64,000 nucleotides of DNA from Ferribacterium limneticum (GTDB lineage Bacteria; Pseudomonadota; Gammaproteobacteria; Burkholderiales; Rhodocyclaceae): assembly GCF_020510585.1 (NCBI RefSeq), contig NZ_CP075190.1, positions 1,116,501 to 1,180,500 of the forward strand, read 5' to 3'. This document shows positions 39,468-47,424 of the stretch, in pieces. The notes under the pieces were generated by a model, which was not told the origin of the DNA, made no database searches, and was given only the letters and a program-made list of their open reading frames with translations. The position numbers and the translations under genes were made by a program. Numbering within the stretch: position 1 is the first letter of the stretch; every line of letters begins with the position of its first letter.

Positions 39468-40931
39468 ATGACCTACCAACTGGAAACCGCCCAACACCCC
39501 GAAACCCTGCGCCGTGTGGCGATTGACCCGGTGTCCCGGGTCGAGGGCCACGGCAAGGTAACCATCCTGCTCGACGACCAGAACAAGGTCCATCAGGTGC
39601 GCCTGCACATCGTCGAATTCCGTGGCTTCGAGAAGTTCATCCAGGGCCGGCCGTACTGGGAAGTGCCGGTCATGGTTCAGCGCCTGTGCGGCATCTGCCC
39701 GGTGTCGCACCATCTGGCGGCATCCAAGGCGCTCGATGTCATTGTCGGCGCCAAGAAACTCACGGCGACGGCAGAAAAGATGCGCCGGCTGATGCATTAC
39801 GGCCAGATGCTGCAGTCCCATGCGCTGCACTTCTTCCACCTCTGTTCGCCCGATCTGCTCTTCGGCTTCGACAGCGACGTGACCAAGCGCAACATCGTCG
39901 GCGTCGCCATGGCCCATCCGGAAACGGCCAAGCGCGGTGTGCTGCTGCGCCGCTTCGGCCAGGAAGTCATCCGCGTTACGGCCGGAAAGCGTGTCCATGG
40001 CACGGGCGCCATCCCCGGCGGCGTCAACAAGGCGCTGACGGTGGCCGAGCGCGACGAGCTGCTCAAGGACATTTATCACATCGTCCAGTGGTCGCGCGAC
40101 GCAGTGCAGCTGATCCAGAAGGTGCATACGCAGGACCCCGGGCTGTACAACAGTTTCGGCATCTTCCGCTCCAATTTTATGTCCATCGTCGGCAACAACG
40201 GCGATCTCGACTTCTATCACGGCACGCTGCGTGCCCGCGACGACAACGGCAAGATCATCTTCGACCACGTCGATTATCAGCAATACGACCAGTACATCGA
40301 GGAAGAAGTGCGGCCGTGGAGCTACATGAAATTCCCGTACTTCAAGTCCATCGGCAAGGAACACGGCTGGTACAAGGTCGGCCCGCTGGCTCGCGTGCAG
40401 AACTGCAACCAGATTTCGACGCCCTTCGCCGAACACGAACGCAAGGAGTTTGTCGATTACGCCGGCGGTTCGCCAATGCACGCGCCGCTCGCCTACCACT
40501 GGACGCGCATGATCGAGATGCTGCATGCCGCCGAAGTGATCAAGGAGTTGTTGCACGACGATGATTTGCTCGGCAGCGACCTGGTGGTGCAGGGCGAGCG
40601 CCAGTCGGAAGGCGTCGGCGTCATCGAGGCACCGCGCGGCACGCTGTTCCACCACTACCGCGTCGATGAAAACGACCTGGTTACCATGGCCAACCTCATT
40701 GTCTCCACCACCAACAACAACCAGGCAATGAACGAAGCCATCCGCCACGTCGCCCGCCGCTACCTGCACGGCCATGAAGTGACCGAGGGCCTGCTCAACC
40801 ACATCGAGGTCGCCATCCGCGCCTTCGACCCCTGCCTGTCCTGCGCCACGCATGCGCTGGGCAAGATGCCGCTGGAAGTCGAGCTGGTCGATCCGGAAGG
40901 GCGCATCGTTCATTCGCTGAGCCGTTCGTGA
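39468..40931 (+). CDS. hoxH: NAD-reducing hydrogenase large subunit HoxH
   Basis: Catalytic subunit that binds the NiFe(CN)2CO centre. 487 residues; nickel ligands are the cysteines of RLCGICPVSHH (Cys74, Cys77) and of DPCLSCATH (Cys456, Cys459). A C-terminal peptide of 25 residues follows His462 and would be removed by the HoxW protease after nickel insertion. With HoxF, U and Y it would couple H2 oxidation/production to NAD+/NADH. The hyp maturation genes are not in this window. Confidence 0.97.
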   Translation: MTYQLETAQHPETLRRVAIDPVSRVEGHGKVTILLDDQNKVHQVRLHIVEFRGFEKFIQGRPYWEVPVMVQRLCGICPVSHHLAASKALDVIVGAKKLTATAEKMRRLMHYGQMLQSHALHFFHLCSPDLLFGFDSDVTKRNIVGVAMAHPETAKRGVLLRRFGQEVIRVTAGKRVHGTGAIPGGVNKALTVAERDELLKDIYHIVQWSRDAVQLIQKVHTQDPGLYNSFGIFRSNFMSIVGNNGDLDFYHGTLRARDDNGKIIFDHVDYQQYDQYIEEEVRPWSYMKFPYFKSIGKEHGWYKVGPLARVQNCNQISTPFAEHERKEFVDYAGGSPMHAPLAYHWTRMIEMLHAAEVIKELLHDDDLLGSDLVVQGERQSEGVGVIEAPRGTLFHHYRVDENDLVTMANLIVSTTNNNQAMNEAIRHVARRYLHGHEVTEGLLNHIEVAIRAFDPCLSCATHALGKMPLEVELVDPEGRIVHSLSRS

Positions 40932-41419
40932 GTGCACCCGTCGTCATCTTCGCCGTCGGCAACCCAAGCCGCGGCGACGACGCGCTCGGGCCGGAATGCC
41001 ACGGTCAACTGGAAAAATGGCTCAAAAATGAAATGCTGGCCGACCAGTTCGAGCTGATCGAGGATTTCCAGCTCCAGATCGAACACGCCCTCGATCTGCA
41101 GGGTCGGCAACTCGCCCTGTTCATCGATGCCGGCGCCAGGACCCCGGGCCCGTTCACCTTCCAGCGCATCGCTCCGGCCACCGGCGCCGCCTACACGACG
41201 CACGAGCTGCCGCCCGAAGCGGTCCTCCAGGTTTATCTCCAGACCGAAGGCGAGGAACCGCCGCCGGCCTTCGTGCTGTGCATTCGGGGCGAAACTTTTG
41301 AACTCGGTGAAGCGCTCAGCCCAGCAGCCGAAAGCAACTTGCGGCTAGCCTTCGAGTTGTTGCAAACGCTCTGCCGGAAAGCGCAATTTCCGGAATGGGA
41401 GAGGGCAGCCCAGCCCTGA
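40928..41419 (+). CDS. hoxW: Hydrogenase maturation protease HoxW
   Basis: Endopeptidase that trims the C-terminus of HoxH. 163 residues of the HyaD/HycI family: VVIFAVGNPSRGDDALGP (nickel-sensing Asp) and IEDFQLQIEHALDL, IDAGAR motifs. The start is GTG at 40928, overlapping the hoxH stop (GTGA). Residues 25-37 (CHGQLEKWLKNEM) are encoded by a stretch that resembles the dispersed repeat of this window. Confidence 0.92.
   Translation: MSAPVVIFAVGNPSRGDDALGPECHGQLEKWLKNEMLADQFELIEDFQLQIEHALDLQGRQLALFIDAGARTPGPFTFQRIAPATGAAYTTHELPPEAVLQVYLQTEGEEPPPAFVLCIRGETFELGEALSPAAESNLRLAFELLQTLCRKAQFPEWERAAQP
40998..41034 (+). repeat. Repeat-like stretch inside hoxW
   Basis: GCCACGGTCAACTGGAAAAA followed by TGGCTCAAAAATGAAATG, aligning along its whole length with copy 1 (GCTACGGTCAACCGGAAAAA, CAGCCAAAATTGAAATC) with few changes. 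It falls in a variable loop of the protein. Chance similarity is possible. Confidence 0.45.
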
Positions 41420-41430
41420 AGGCGGTTTCG

Positions 41431-41470
41431 TTTTTTGGCCTTTTTTCCGGTTGACCGTAGCATTCACGAT
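41431..41470 (-). repeat. Dispersed repeat copy 3
   Basis: Reverse-strand unit between hoxW and the DUF805 gene, which converge: GAATGCTACGGTCAACCGG, A-run, GGCCAAAAAA. The hairpin arm GTAGC of copies 1 and 2 is not preserved; GCAT and ATGC flank instead. It may serve as the terminator region for both genes. Confidence 0.75.
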
Positions 41471-41487
41471 GCCGTCGCCAGCGTTTA

Positions 41488-41838
41488 TTACACGCCTTTC
41501 GGGTTCGGGCCGTATTCGTTTTCTCCGTCCTGGCTGTTGAGGCAGAACATCACGAGATTGACGATGGGGAAGAGTATCCACCAACCGCTACGCCCTATGT
41601 CATGCATGCGGCGAATGCCGACGGCTATGCCCGGAATCAGTACGGCGAGGCTATAGAGTGTGCTTGTGGCGTTCGCGACCGACTGGCCAAAGCCGAGCAT
41701 GGCGCTCAGGAATGCCATCGCGAAGCCCAGCCCAAATGCGATCAGGATGTTGAACAGGAAAAACATCCAGTATTCCTTGCGCCGGGCGCGCCCCTGAAAT
41801 ACGGCGTATTTGCGCATCACTTCGACATACCAGTTCAT
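41488..41838 (-). CDS. DUF805 family membrane protein
   Basis: 116 residues: an N-terminal VFQGRARRKEYWMFFLF motif typical of DUF805, then about three hydrophobic segments and the RRMHDIGRSGWW motif. Function unknown; these are common small inner-membrane proteins. The start is ATG at 41838 with AAGGGAGTG upstream; an open frame of 23 further codons lacks family similarity. Confidence 0.85.
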   Translation of the reverse strand: MNWYVEVMRKYAVFQGRARRKEYWMFFLFNILIAFGLGFAMAFLSAMLGFGQSVANATSTLYSLAVLIPGIAVGIRRMHDIGRSGWWILFPIVNLVMFCLNSQDGENEYGPNPKGV

Positions 41839-41972
41839 CTGATTCACTCCCTTGATCACGTCTGTTTTTGCATGTGCCGGGTTGGCATGGGTCACCCCGT
41901 ATGACATGATGCTTGCCTTTTTATGCGTCTGGCAACTGTCGTGTGGGCGGTTGCTCTCAGTGAGAGGGTTTC

Positions 41973-42896
41973 ATGGAAGCAATTCAGTCGCTTATCTCGA
42001 ATGTCGAGAAGGTCATTGTCGGCAAGCGTTCGGTGATCGAACTGGCGGTCGTTTCGCTGCTCTGTCGCGGCCATGTCCTGCTCGAAGATGTCCCCGGTAC
42101 CGGCAAGACAATGCTGGCGCGGGCGCTTTCCCGTTCCGTCAATGTCGAGATGAAGCGCCTGCAATGCACGCCTGACCTGCTGCCGTCCGACATCACCGGC
42201 GTGCCGATCTACAACCAGAAGACCTCGGATTTTGAATTTCGCCCTGGCCCGGTGTTTACCCACATCCTGCTCGCCGACGAAATCAACCGGGCGACGCCGC
42301 GTGCGCAGTCGGCGCTGCTCGAGTGCATGGAAGAATTCCGGGTCAGCGTCGATGGCATCAGCTACGACCTGCCCAAGGTCTTCATGGTCCTGGCGACCCA
42401 GAATCCGATCGATATGGCCGGCACCCATCCGCTGCCCGAGGCGCAACTGGACCGTTTCTTTGTGCGCCTGCATGTCGGCTATCCGAGCCTCGACGAAGAG
42501 GTGCGCATCCTGGCTGCCCAGGCGCAGGCGCATCCGATCGATTCGCTGGCGCCGGTGATCGACGATACGGACGTGCTCGCCGCCCGCGAGGCGGTCAAGG
42601 CCGTGCACATCAATGCCGATGTCGCCCGCTACATGGCGCAGATCACTGCGGCGACGCGCCGCCATGGCGATCTGCGGCTGGGTGTCAGTCCGCGCGGCAC
42701 CCTGGCCCTGGCGCGCGGTTCGCAGGGCATGGCCTTCCTGCGCGGCAAAGACTTTGTTACGCCGGATATCGTCAAAATGATGGCCGGCGCCATTCTCGAA
42801 CACCGTCTGATCGTTCGTCCGCAAGCTGCCGCGGCGGGGCGCACGGCACGTGAAATCCTCAACCAGATTCTGGCCGAGCTGCCGCCGCCGGTATAA
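41973..42896 (+). CDS. MoxR-family AAA+ ATPase
   Basis: AAA+ chaperone-like ATPase of the MoxR group. 307 residues: Walker A in LLEDVPGTGKTMLARAL, Walker B in ILLADEINRATPRAQSALLECM, sensor 1 in LATQNPID and sensor 2 near GVSPRGTLALARG. It forms an operon with the DUF58 gene 3 bases downstream and the DUF3488/DUF4129 gene after that, the usual MoxR-DUF58-TgpA set linked to assembly or stress at the cell envelope. Confidence 0.93.
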   Translation: MEAIQSLISNVEKVIVGKRSVIELAVVSLLCRGHVLLEDVPGTGKTMLARALSRSVNVEMKRLQCTPDLLPSDITGVPIYNQKTSDFEFRPGPVFTHILLADEINRATPRAQSALLECMEEFRVSVDGISYDLPKVFMVLATQNPIDMAGTHPLPEAQLDRFFVRLHVGYPSLDEEVRILAAQAQAHPIDSLAPVIDDTDVLAAREAVKAVHINADVARYMAQITAATRRHGDLRLGVSPRGTLALARGSQGMAFLRGKDFVTPDIVKMMAGAILEHRLIVRPQAAAAGRTAREILNQILAELPPPV

Positions 42897-42899
42897 GTC

Positions 42900-44186
42900 A
42901 TGAATTCCGGCGGTCTTTCCGGCTGGCTTTCGGCACACCGCAAGGCTTTCATCTTGCTGGGGCTGGCGGTGGTCGCCTATTTCGCGGCGATCAACCGAAA
43001 TCAGCCATTTCTGTGGGCCATTCCGGCTTTGCTGACGGCGACATTGATCACCGGCTTTACCTGGCCGCGCTGGCTGGTCCGGCACCTGTCGGTCAGCCGC
43101 AGCGGGCCAAGCCGGGCGGAAGAGGGCGAGACGATTCAGTTCCGGGTGGTGGTTGAAAATCGCGGCTGGCTGCCCCGATTCATGGTGGAACTGATCGATC
43201 ACCTGCCATTTGTCGGGCTAGCCGATACATCGGGCGGCTCAAGTCAGAAAGTGTTGGGCATGCTGGCCTACCTGCCCGGTCGAAAACACCAGCAATTTGA
43301 TGTCCCGGTCGTTTGCGAGAAGCGTGGCTACTACCGCCTGGGACCGGTCGGCCTAGCGTCCAGTTTTCCGCTCGGCCTGACCGAAGCGAAGGTATCGCGC
43401 AACGAGGGCATCCAGCACCTGACGATTTATCCCGATGTTTTCCTGATCCTGTCGCTGCCTCTGCGTGGTGCGCCCAGCCAGATTCACCGCGGCGGCTATC
43501 TGCTTCCCGAGGGAGCCGGTGCCGCCGAGTTCTCCGGGCTTCGGGAATACCGGCGGGGCGACAATCCGCGCCATGTTCATTGGCCGACGACGGCGCGCCT
43601 CAATGAACTGATGGTGCGCGAATACGAGCCGCTGGCCTCGGCCTGCCTTTATCTCGCGCTCGATCAGGCGGCCGAGTCGAACATTGGCCTGGGCAAGGAG
43701 TCGACCTTTGAATACGCCGTCCGCATCGCCGCATCGATGGCGCGTGCGGCCTGCACGCAAAACATTCGCACTCGGATTGCCGGGGAGGGCCAGCGTTCCC
43801 TGCGCGGCCTTGGCGGCTCCGGAGATGGCCACTTTCAGGGCATTCTCGATGAACTGGCGGTCGTTGCCTGTGACGGAAATACGGCCTACGCGCAACTGCT
43901 GAACGACATCGGAGCCCATTGCGTGCGTGGCGAGACGGTCGTTATTTTCCTGTCCGAGCGCAATTTTCGTCAGCCGGCAACCATGCAGGCGATGGCGACC
44001 TTGTGTGCCCGGCAGGTGCATCTGTTTGCCATCGTTTTTGATCAAGCCAGCTTTCTGTCTGCCGGTAGCTTGCAGTCGGGGCGCTACACCGACCCGTTGA
44101 AGGTAGAAGCCGAACTCCTTGAACTGGGGGCGCATTGCCTCATGGTTCGTCAGGGCGATGATCTGGTCAGGCTGTTCAATCCATGA
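42900..44186 (+). CDS. DUF58 domain-containing membrane protein
   Basis: 428 residues: two hydrophobic segments near residues 16-33 and 38-55, then the DUF58 core with the GFREYRRGD-type motif (here SGLREYRRGDNPRHVHWPTTARLNELMV split around 43535-43620) and LMVREYEPL, in a vWA-like fold. Partner of MoxR ATPases; the molecular role is unproven. It ends by overlapping the next gene (ATGA). Confidence 0.9.
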   Translation: MNSGGLSGWLSAHRKAFILLGLAVVAYFAAINRNQPFLWAIPALLTATLITGFTWPRWLVRHLSVSRSGPSRAEEGETIQFRVVVENRGWLPRFMVELIDHLPFVGLADTSGGSSQKVLGMLAYLPGRKHQQFDVPVVCEKRGYYRLGPVGLASSFPLGLTEAKVSRNEGIQHLTIYPDVFLILSLPLRGAPSQIHRGGYLLPEGAGAAEFSGLREYRRGDNPRHVHWPTTARLNELMVREYEPLASACLYLALDQAAESNIGLGKESTFEYAVRIAASMARAACTQNIRTRIAGEGQRSLRGLGGSGDGHFQGILDELAVVACDGNTAYAQLLNDIGAHCVRGETVVIFLSERNFRQPATMQAMATLCARQVHLFAIVFDQASFLSAGSLQSGRYTDPLKVEAELLELGAHCLMVRQGDDLVRLFNP

Positions 44187-45541
44187 ATGCGCCATTGAAC
44201 TACCTTCCCGCTTATCTGGGCCTGTTCGCTGCGCTCATTCTGGCGCTGGTTTGCAATACTTTCCTCGACATCGAATACGGTAGCTTCGGCTTCGAGGTCA
44301 GTTTCTGGGCTATCGTATTTGGCTGGACATTGTTGCTCGGCTGGCGCCAAAGAAGCGAACCTGAAGGAAGCGGCAAGCAGAAGCAGACAATCGTTCTGTT
44401 GATTGCCTTTGTCCTGACCCTGCTCGTTTTCATCCCCAAATGGGGCTTTCCGCGAGCTGGCATTTATATGCTGGCGATGCTGCAGGCGGCGCAAAACTGC
44501 GTGCTGACAACGCGCCGCCAGTTGCATCTCGGGTTGCTTACCTCCGCTGTGATGGTCATCTTCGCCGCCGCCCATTTTCGCGCTGACTGGACGATGCTGT
44601 TCTACCTGATTCCCTATGTCATCGCGGTTGTATTTACGCTGGTCTCGGAACAAATCAGTCGCCATGCCTTGAACATCCGCGAGTCCAGCCTCGGTCACAC
44701 CGGGCGTGCGGGTCAGGGGGTGGCAATTGCGGCGGCAACCTCAATCATTCTGGCACTGGGGGCGGTGTTATATCTGGCAACGCCACAGGTGACCTGGCCA
44801 AGTCTTGCCTGGCGCTATGGGCAGTTGACCAACATCGGATTCGTCGGCGATGCGGACAAGAATGAGCGCCCCGGTCAGGCCGGTGGAAGCGGTGCCGGGC
44901 AAGGGGCTTCCGCGGGGGGCGACTCGGCGCATGGCCAGGACGCGTCTCGTGGCAGCGGGTGGCCCAGTCCGGCGCAAATGCGGGAAGCGGCGAAACGCCC
45001 CGGCATGCCGGAGTGGCAGTCTGGCGTGATCATGCAGATGGCCGATCTGGATGAGGCCATTGGCCAAGCCCTGGCGCCCATCAGGCAAGCGCTCGAAGAC
45101 TTCTGGAATGAACTCAAGACGTGGTTGAAGGAACATCGCTCAGCCGTTATCGCCACCCTGTTAGCCATGATCTTGCTCATGCTTCTGAGCGGAGTTGTTT
45201 TCCTGCTCAGAGAGGCGCGAGCCGGCACCTGGCTGCGGATACGCTTTGACTACTGGCATCTAGTCCGATTGCGTCGGTATTCGCCGGGAAGGGCTGGTGC
45301 CTTGGAGCTGTACTGCGCCATGGAGCGACTGTTTGTTGTCCACAACATGCCGCGCCCGGCGACGGCGAATGTTCGCGAGTTTTTGCGCGAGACAACGCTG
45401 TTCGGCGACGATGTTCGTCAGCAGGCCACAGACCTGGCTACGCTTTTTGAGCGCTACCGATACGGCCCGACACCCCCGGATCAGTCAGGCCTGGAACAGA
45501 TGCGCAGGCTTTATCGCGGACTCTTTGACCGCTTGGGGTGA
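44183..45541 (+). CDS. DUF3488/DUF4129 membrane protein lacking a transglutaminase core
   Basis: 452 residues. The N-terminal ~210 residues carry six or so membrane segments like the DUF3488 part of TgpA proteins. Residues about 225-265 are Gly/Ser/Ala-rich. A membrane helix near 322-343 and a C-terminal DUF4129-like part (AMERLFVVHNMPRPATANVREFL, split over 45310-45400) complete it. In TgpA the two membrane parts flank a periplasmic transglutaminase domain with a Cys-His-Asp triad; here no such domain is seen, only a ~110-residue low-complexity and amphipathic linker. It is coupled to the DUF58 gene by ATGA. Confidence 0.75.
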   Translation: MNAPLNYLPAYLGLFAALILALVCNTFLDIEYGSFGFEVSFWAIVFGWTLLLGWRQRSEPEGSGKQKQTIVLLIAFVLTLLVFIPKWGFPRAGIYMLAMLQAAQNCVLTTRRQLHLGLLTSAVMVIFAAAHFRADWTMLFYLIPYVIAVVFTLVSEQISRHALNIRESSLGHTGRAGQGVAIAAATSIILALGAVLYLATPQVTWPSLAWRYGQLTNIGFVGDADKNERPGQAGGSGAGQGASAGGDSAHGQDASRGSGWPSPAQMREAAKRPGMPEWQSGVIMQMADLDEAIGQALAPIRQALEDFWNELKTWLKEHRSAVIATLLAMILLMLLSGVVFLLREARAGTWLRIRFDYWHLVRLRRYSPGRAGALELYCAMERLFVVHNMPRPATANVREFLRETTLFGDDVRQQATDLATLFERYRYGPTPPDQSGLEQMRRLYRGLFDRLG

Positions 45542-45613
45542 CTGTTGGCCGCCTGAAAAAAATTCCGGTTTGAGTTTATGCTGGTATTTCAAGGTCCCAT
45601 TTGAATTGCTGCC

Positions 45614-46300
45614 ATGAAGTTCTCCCGCCTCTTCCTGAATCGCCTGCAGAACCAGCCCGTCGTCACTGATACGGTCGTCGTCATTGACGTTCTGCGCTCG
45701 TTCACCTCGGCGGCGGTGATGTTGTCCCGGGGGGCGCGGGCGATTTATCCGGTCGAGCGCATCGCGGCGGCGACGGCCATGCTGGCCGAAATGCCGCTGC
45801 CGGTTTCGGTCGGGGCGGTGGGGGGCGGCGACCCGGTGCCGGGTTTCGATTTCGGCAACTCCCCGTCACAGCTGATGCAGGCCGATCTGGCCGGCCGGCA
45901 GGTGGTGATGACAACGGCGGCAGGGGTTCGCGGCCTGCAGCGGTTTCGCCTGGCACGCCGGCTCTATGCCGCCAGCCTGGTCTGCGCCCGGGCAACGGCC
46001 GAGGCCATTCTTGCGGCGGGGGCCGATGAGGTGTGCTTCGTCATTACCGGCGAATGGGTGGACCGTGACGGCGATGAAGACATTGCCTGCGCCGACTACA
46101 TTGAAGCCCTGTTGCGTGGCGCAGCGGTGGCGCCTGATGAATTTGTCCAGCGCGTACGCCAATCCGATTTCGGGCTGCGCTTTTCCGCTGGCACCTGGCC
46201 CAACCTGCCGCTGGCCGACCTCGATATCGCCGCCCAGCCCGACCTTTTTACTTTCGCCATGCCGGTGCGACGCGAAGGGGAGCATCTGGTCATTCGCTGA
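45614..46300 (+). CDS. 2-phosphosulfolactate phosphatase-like protein (ComB family)
   Basis: 228 residues with ComB-family features: VVVIDVLRSFTSAAVML near the N-terminus, FDFGNSPSQL, MTTAAGVRGL, and the acidic DRDGDEDIACADYIEALL. In methanogens ComB removes phosphate from 2-phosphosulfolactate in coenzyme M synthesis; bacterial homologues exist whose substrate is often unknown. No other coenzyme M or sulfolactate gene is near, so the true substrate is open. Confidence 0.75.
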   Translation: MKFSRLFLNRLQNQPVVTDTVVVIDVLRSFTSAAVMLSRGARAIYPVERIAAATAMLAEMPLPVSVGAVGGGDPVPGFDFGNSPSQLMQADLAGRQVVMTTAAGVRGLQRFRLARRLYAASLVCARATAEAILAAGADEVCFVITGEWVDRDGDEDIACADYIEALLRGAAVAPDEFVQRVRQSDFGLRFSAGTWPNLPLADLDIAAQPDLFTFAMPVRREGEHLVIR

Positions 46301-46380
46301 TACGCCTTGGCCAGCCGGTTTTTCCGCTGCCGGCGGGAATCAGCGCATTATCCATAGTGGGCAGATTGAAACCGGAAGCC

Positions 46381-46410
46381 TATAATCAAACTACTTAATG
46401 ACCGTTAAGT
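46381..46410 (+). promoter_or_regulatory. Candidate promoter and palindromic operator of the hlyD-rbbA-yhhJ operon
   Basis: TATAAT at 46381-46386 is followed six bases on by a perfect palindrome ACTTAA-TGACCG-TTAAGT (46393-46410) that would cover the transcription start. The -35 region is weak. The size and place fit a TetR-type repressor site. No regulator gene lies beside it. Confidence 0.55.
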
Positions 46411-46431
46411 CAGTAGCTAATTGAGTGCACC

Positions 46432-47418
46432 ATGAACCGTTCCCGCCTCGTCAGGATTTTGTTTTTTGCCCTGTTTTTCGGGTTGACCGTAGCCATCGGT
46501 TTCTACCTCTATCAGCAGCGTCCGGCCGGTTTGCCGGCTGGCTTGGCCTCCGGTAACGGCCGGCTGGAAGCGACCGAGGTCGATGTCGCGACCAAGATCG
46601 CCGGGCGCCTTGCCGAACTCGACCCGCGCGAGGGTAATTACGTCGAGGCCGGGGCGGTCGTCGCCCGGCTTGATGCCGATGACCTGCGGGCTCAGTTGCA
46701 GGCTGCCGAAGCGCAGATTCTCCAGGCGCAACGAGCTGTCGATCAGTCGCGGGCGGGGGTACGCAAGTCGCAGTCCGAGGTGTCGCTGGCCGGCAAGACG
46801 CTCAAGCGCTCGGAAGAACTGGTCGGCCGGGGCTTCATTTCCCGCAACAAACTCGATGCCGATCAGACCGGCATGGAAGGCGCCATGGCCGGCATGGCGC
46901 AGGCGCGCGGCAAGGTCGGCGAGGCCGATGCCGGTGTCGCTGCGGCTCAGGCCAAGGCGGAAGGCCTGCGCGTGGCGGTCAACGACACGTCCCTCAAGGC
47001 GCCGATTGCCGGCCGCGTCCTCTACCGGCTGGCCGAGCCGGGCGAGGTGCTGGCGGCAGGTGGCAAGGCGCTGACCCTGCTCGATCTTTCCGATATGTTC
47101 ATGACCATCTACCTGCCGACCGACAAGGCCGGGCAGGTGGCGCTGGGCAGCGAGGCGCGCATCGTGCTCGACGCCTTGCCCGGGCAGGTTATTCCGGCCA
47201 CCGTCAGTTTTGTCGCGCCGAAGGCGCAGTTCACGCCTCGTGAGGTCGAAACGCGGAGTGAGCGCGAAAAACTCATGTTCCGCCTCAAGGTCAAGCCCGA
47301 TGCGGCCTGGCTCGAGGCGCATCGCGATCTGGCCAAGGGCGGCATGCCGGGCGTCGCCTACGTCCGGCTCGACGCCAACGCGGCCTGGCCGGCCAATCTG
47401 CAGATCGACGGACAGTAA
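46432..47418 (+). CDS. HlyD-family membrane fusion protein (YhiI-like)
   Basis: Periplasmic adaptor of an ABC exporter. 328 residues: one N-terminal membrane anchor (about 8-26), a biotinyl-lipoyl-like half motif (VDVATKIAGRLAELDPREGNYVEAG), a long alpha-helical hairpin (about 80-180, many Ala/Gln/Lys) and the second lipoyl half SLKAPIAGRVLYRLAEPGEVLAAGG (split over 46990-47070). The following genes encode the ATPase/permease pair; the gene order and sizes match E. coli yhiI-rbbA-yhhJ. The membrane anchor is encoded by a stretch resembling the dispersed repeat. Confidence 0.9.
   Translation: MNRSRLVRILFFALFFGLTVAIGFYLYQQRPAGLPAGLASGNGRLEATEVDVATKIAGRLAELDPREGNYVEAGAVVARLDADDLRAQLQAAEAQILQAQRAVDQSRAGVRKSQSEVSLAGKTLKRSEELVGRGFISRNKLDADQTGMEGAMAGMAQARGKVGEADAGVAAAQAKAEGLRVAVNDTSLKAPIAGRVLYRLAEPGEVLAAGGKALTLLDLSDMFMTIYLPTDKAGQVALGSEARIVLDALPGQVIPATVSFVAPKAQFTPREVETRSEREKLMFRLKVKPDAAWLEAHRDLAKGGMPGVAYVRLDANAAWPANLQIDGQ
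46461..46494 (-). repeat. Repeat-like stretch encoding the HlyD membrane anchor
   Basis: On the reverse strand, GGCTACGGTCAACCCGAAAA-ACAGGGC-AAAAAAC follows the order of repeat copy 3 (GCTACGGTCAACCGG, A-run, GGCC, A-run). Read forward in frame it gives LFFALFFGLTVAI, most of the membrane helix. Confidence 0.55.
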
Positions 47419-47424
47419 CTCGCC

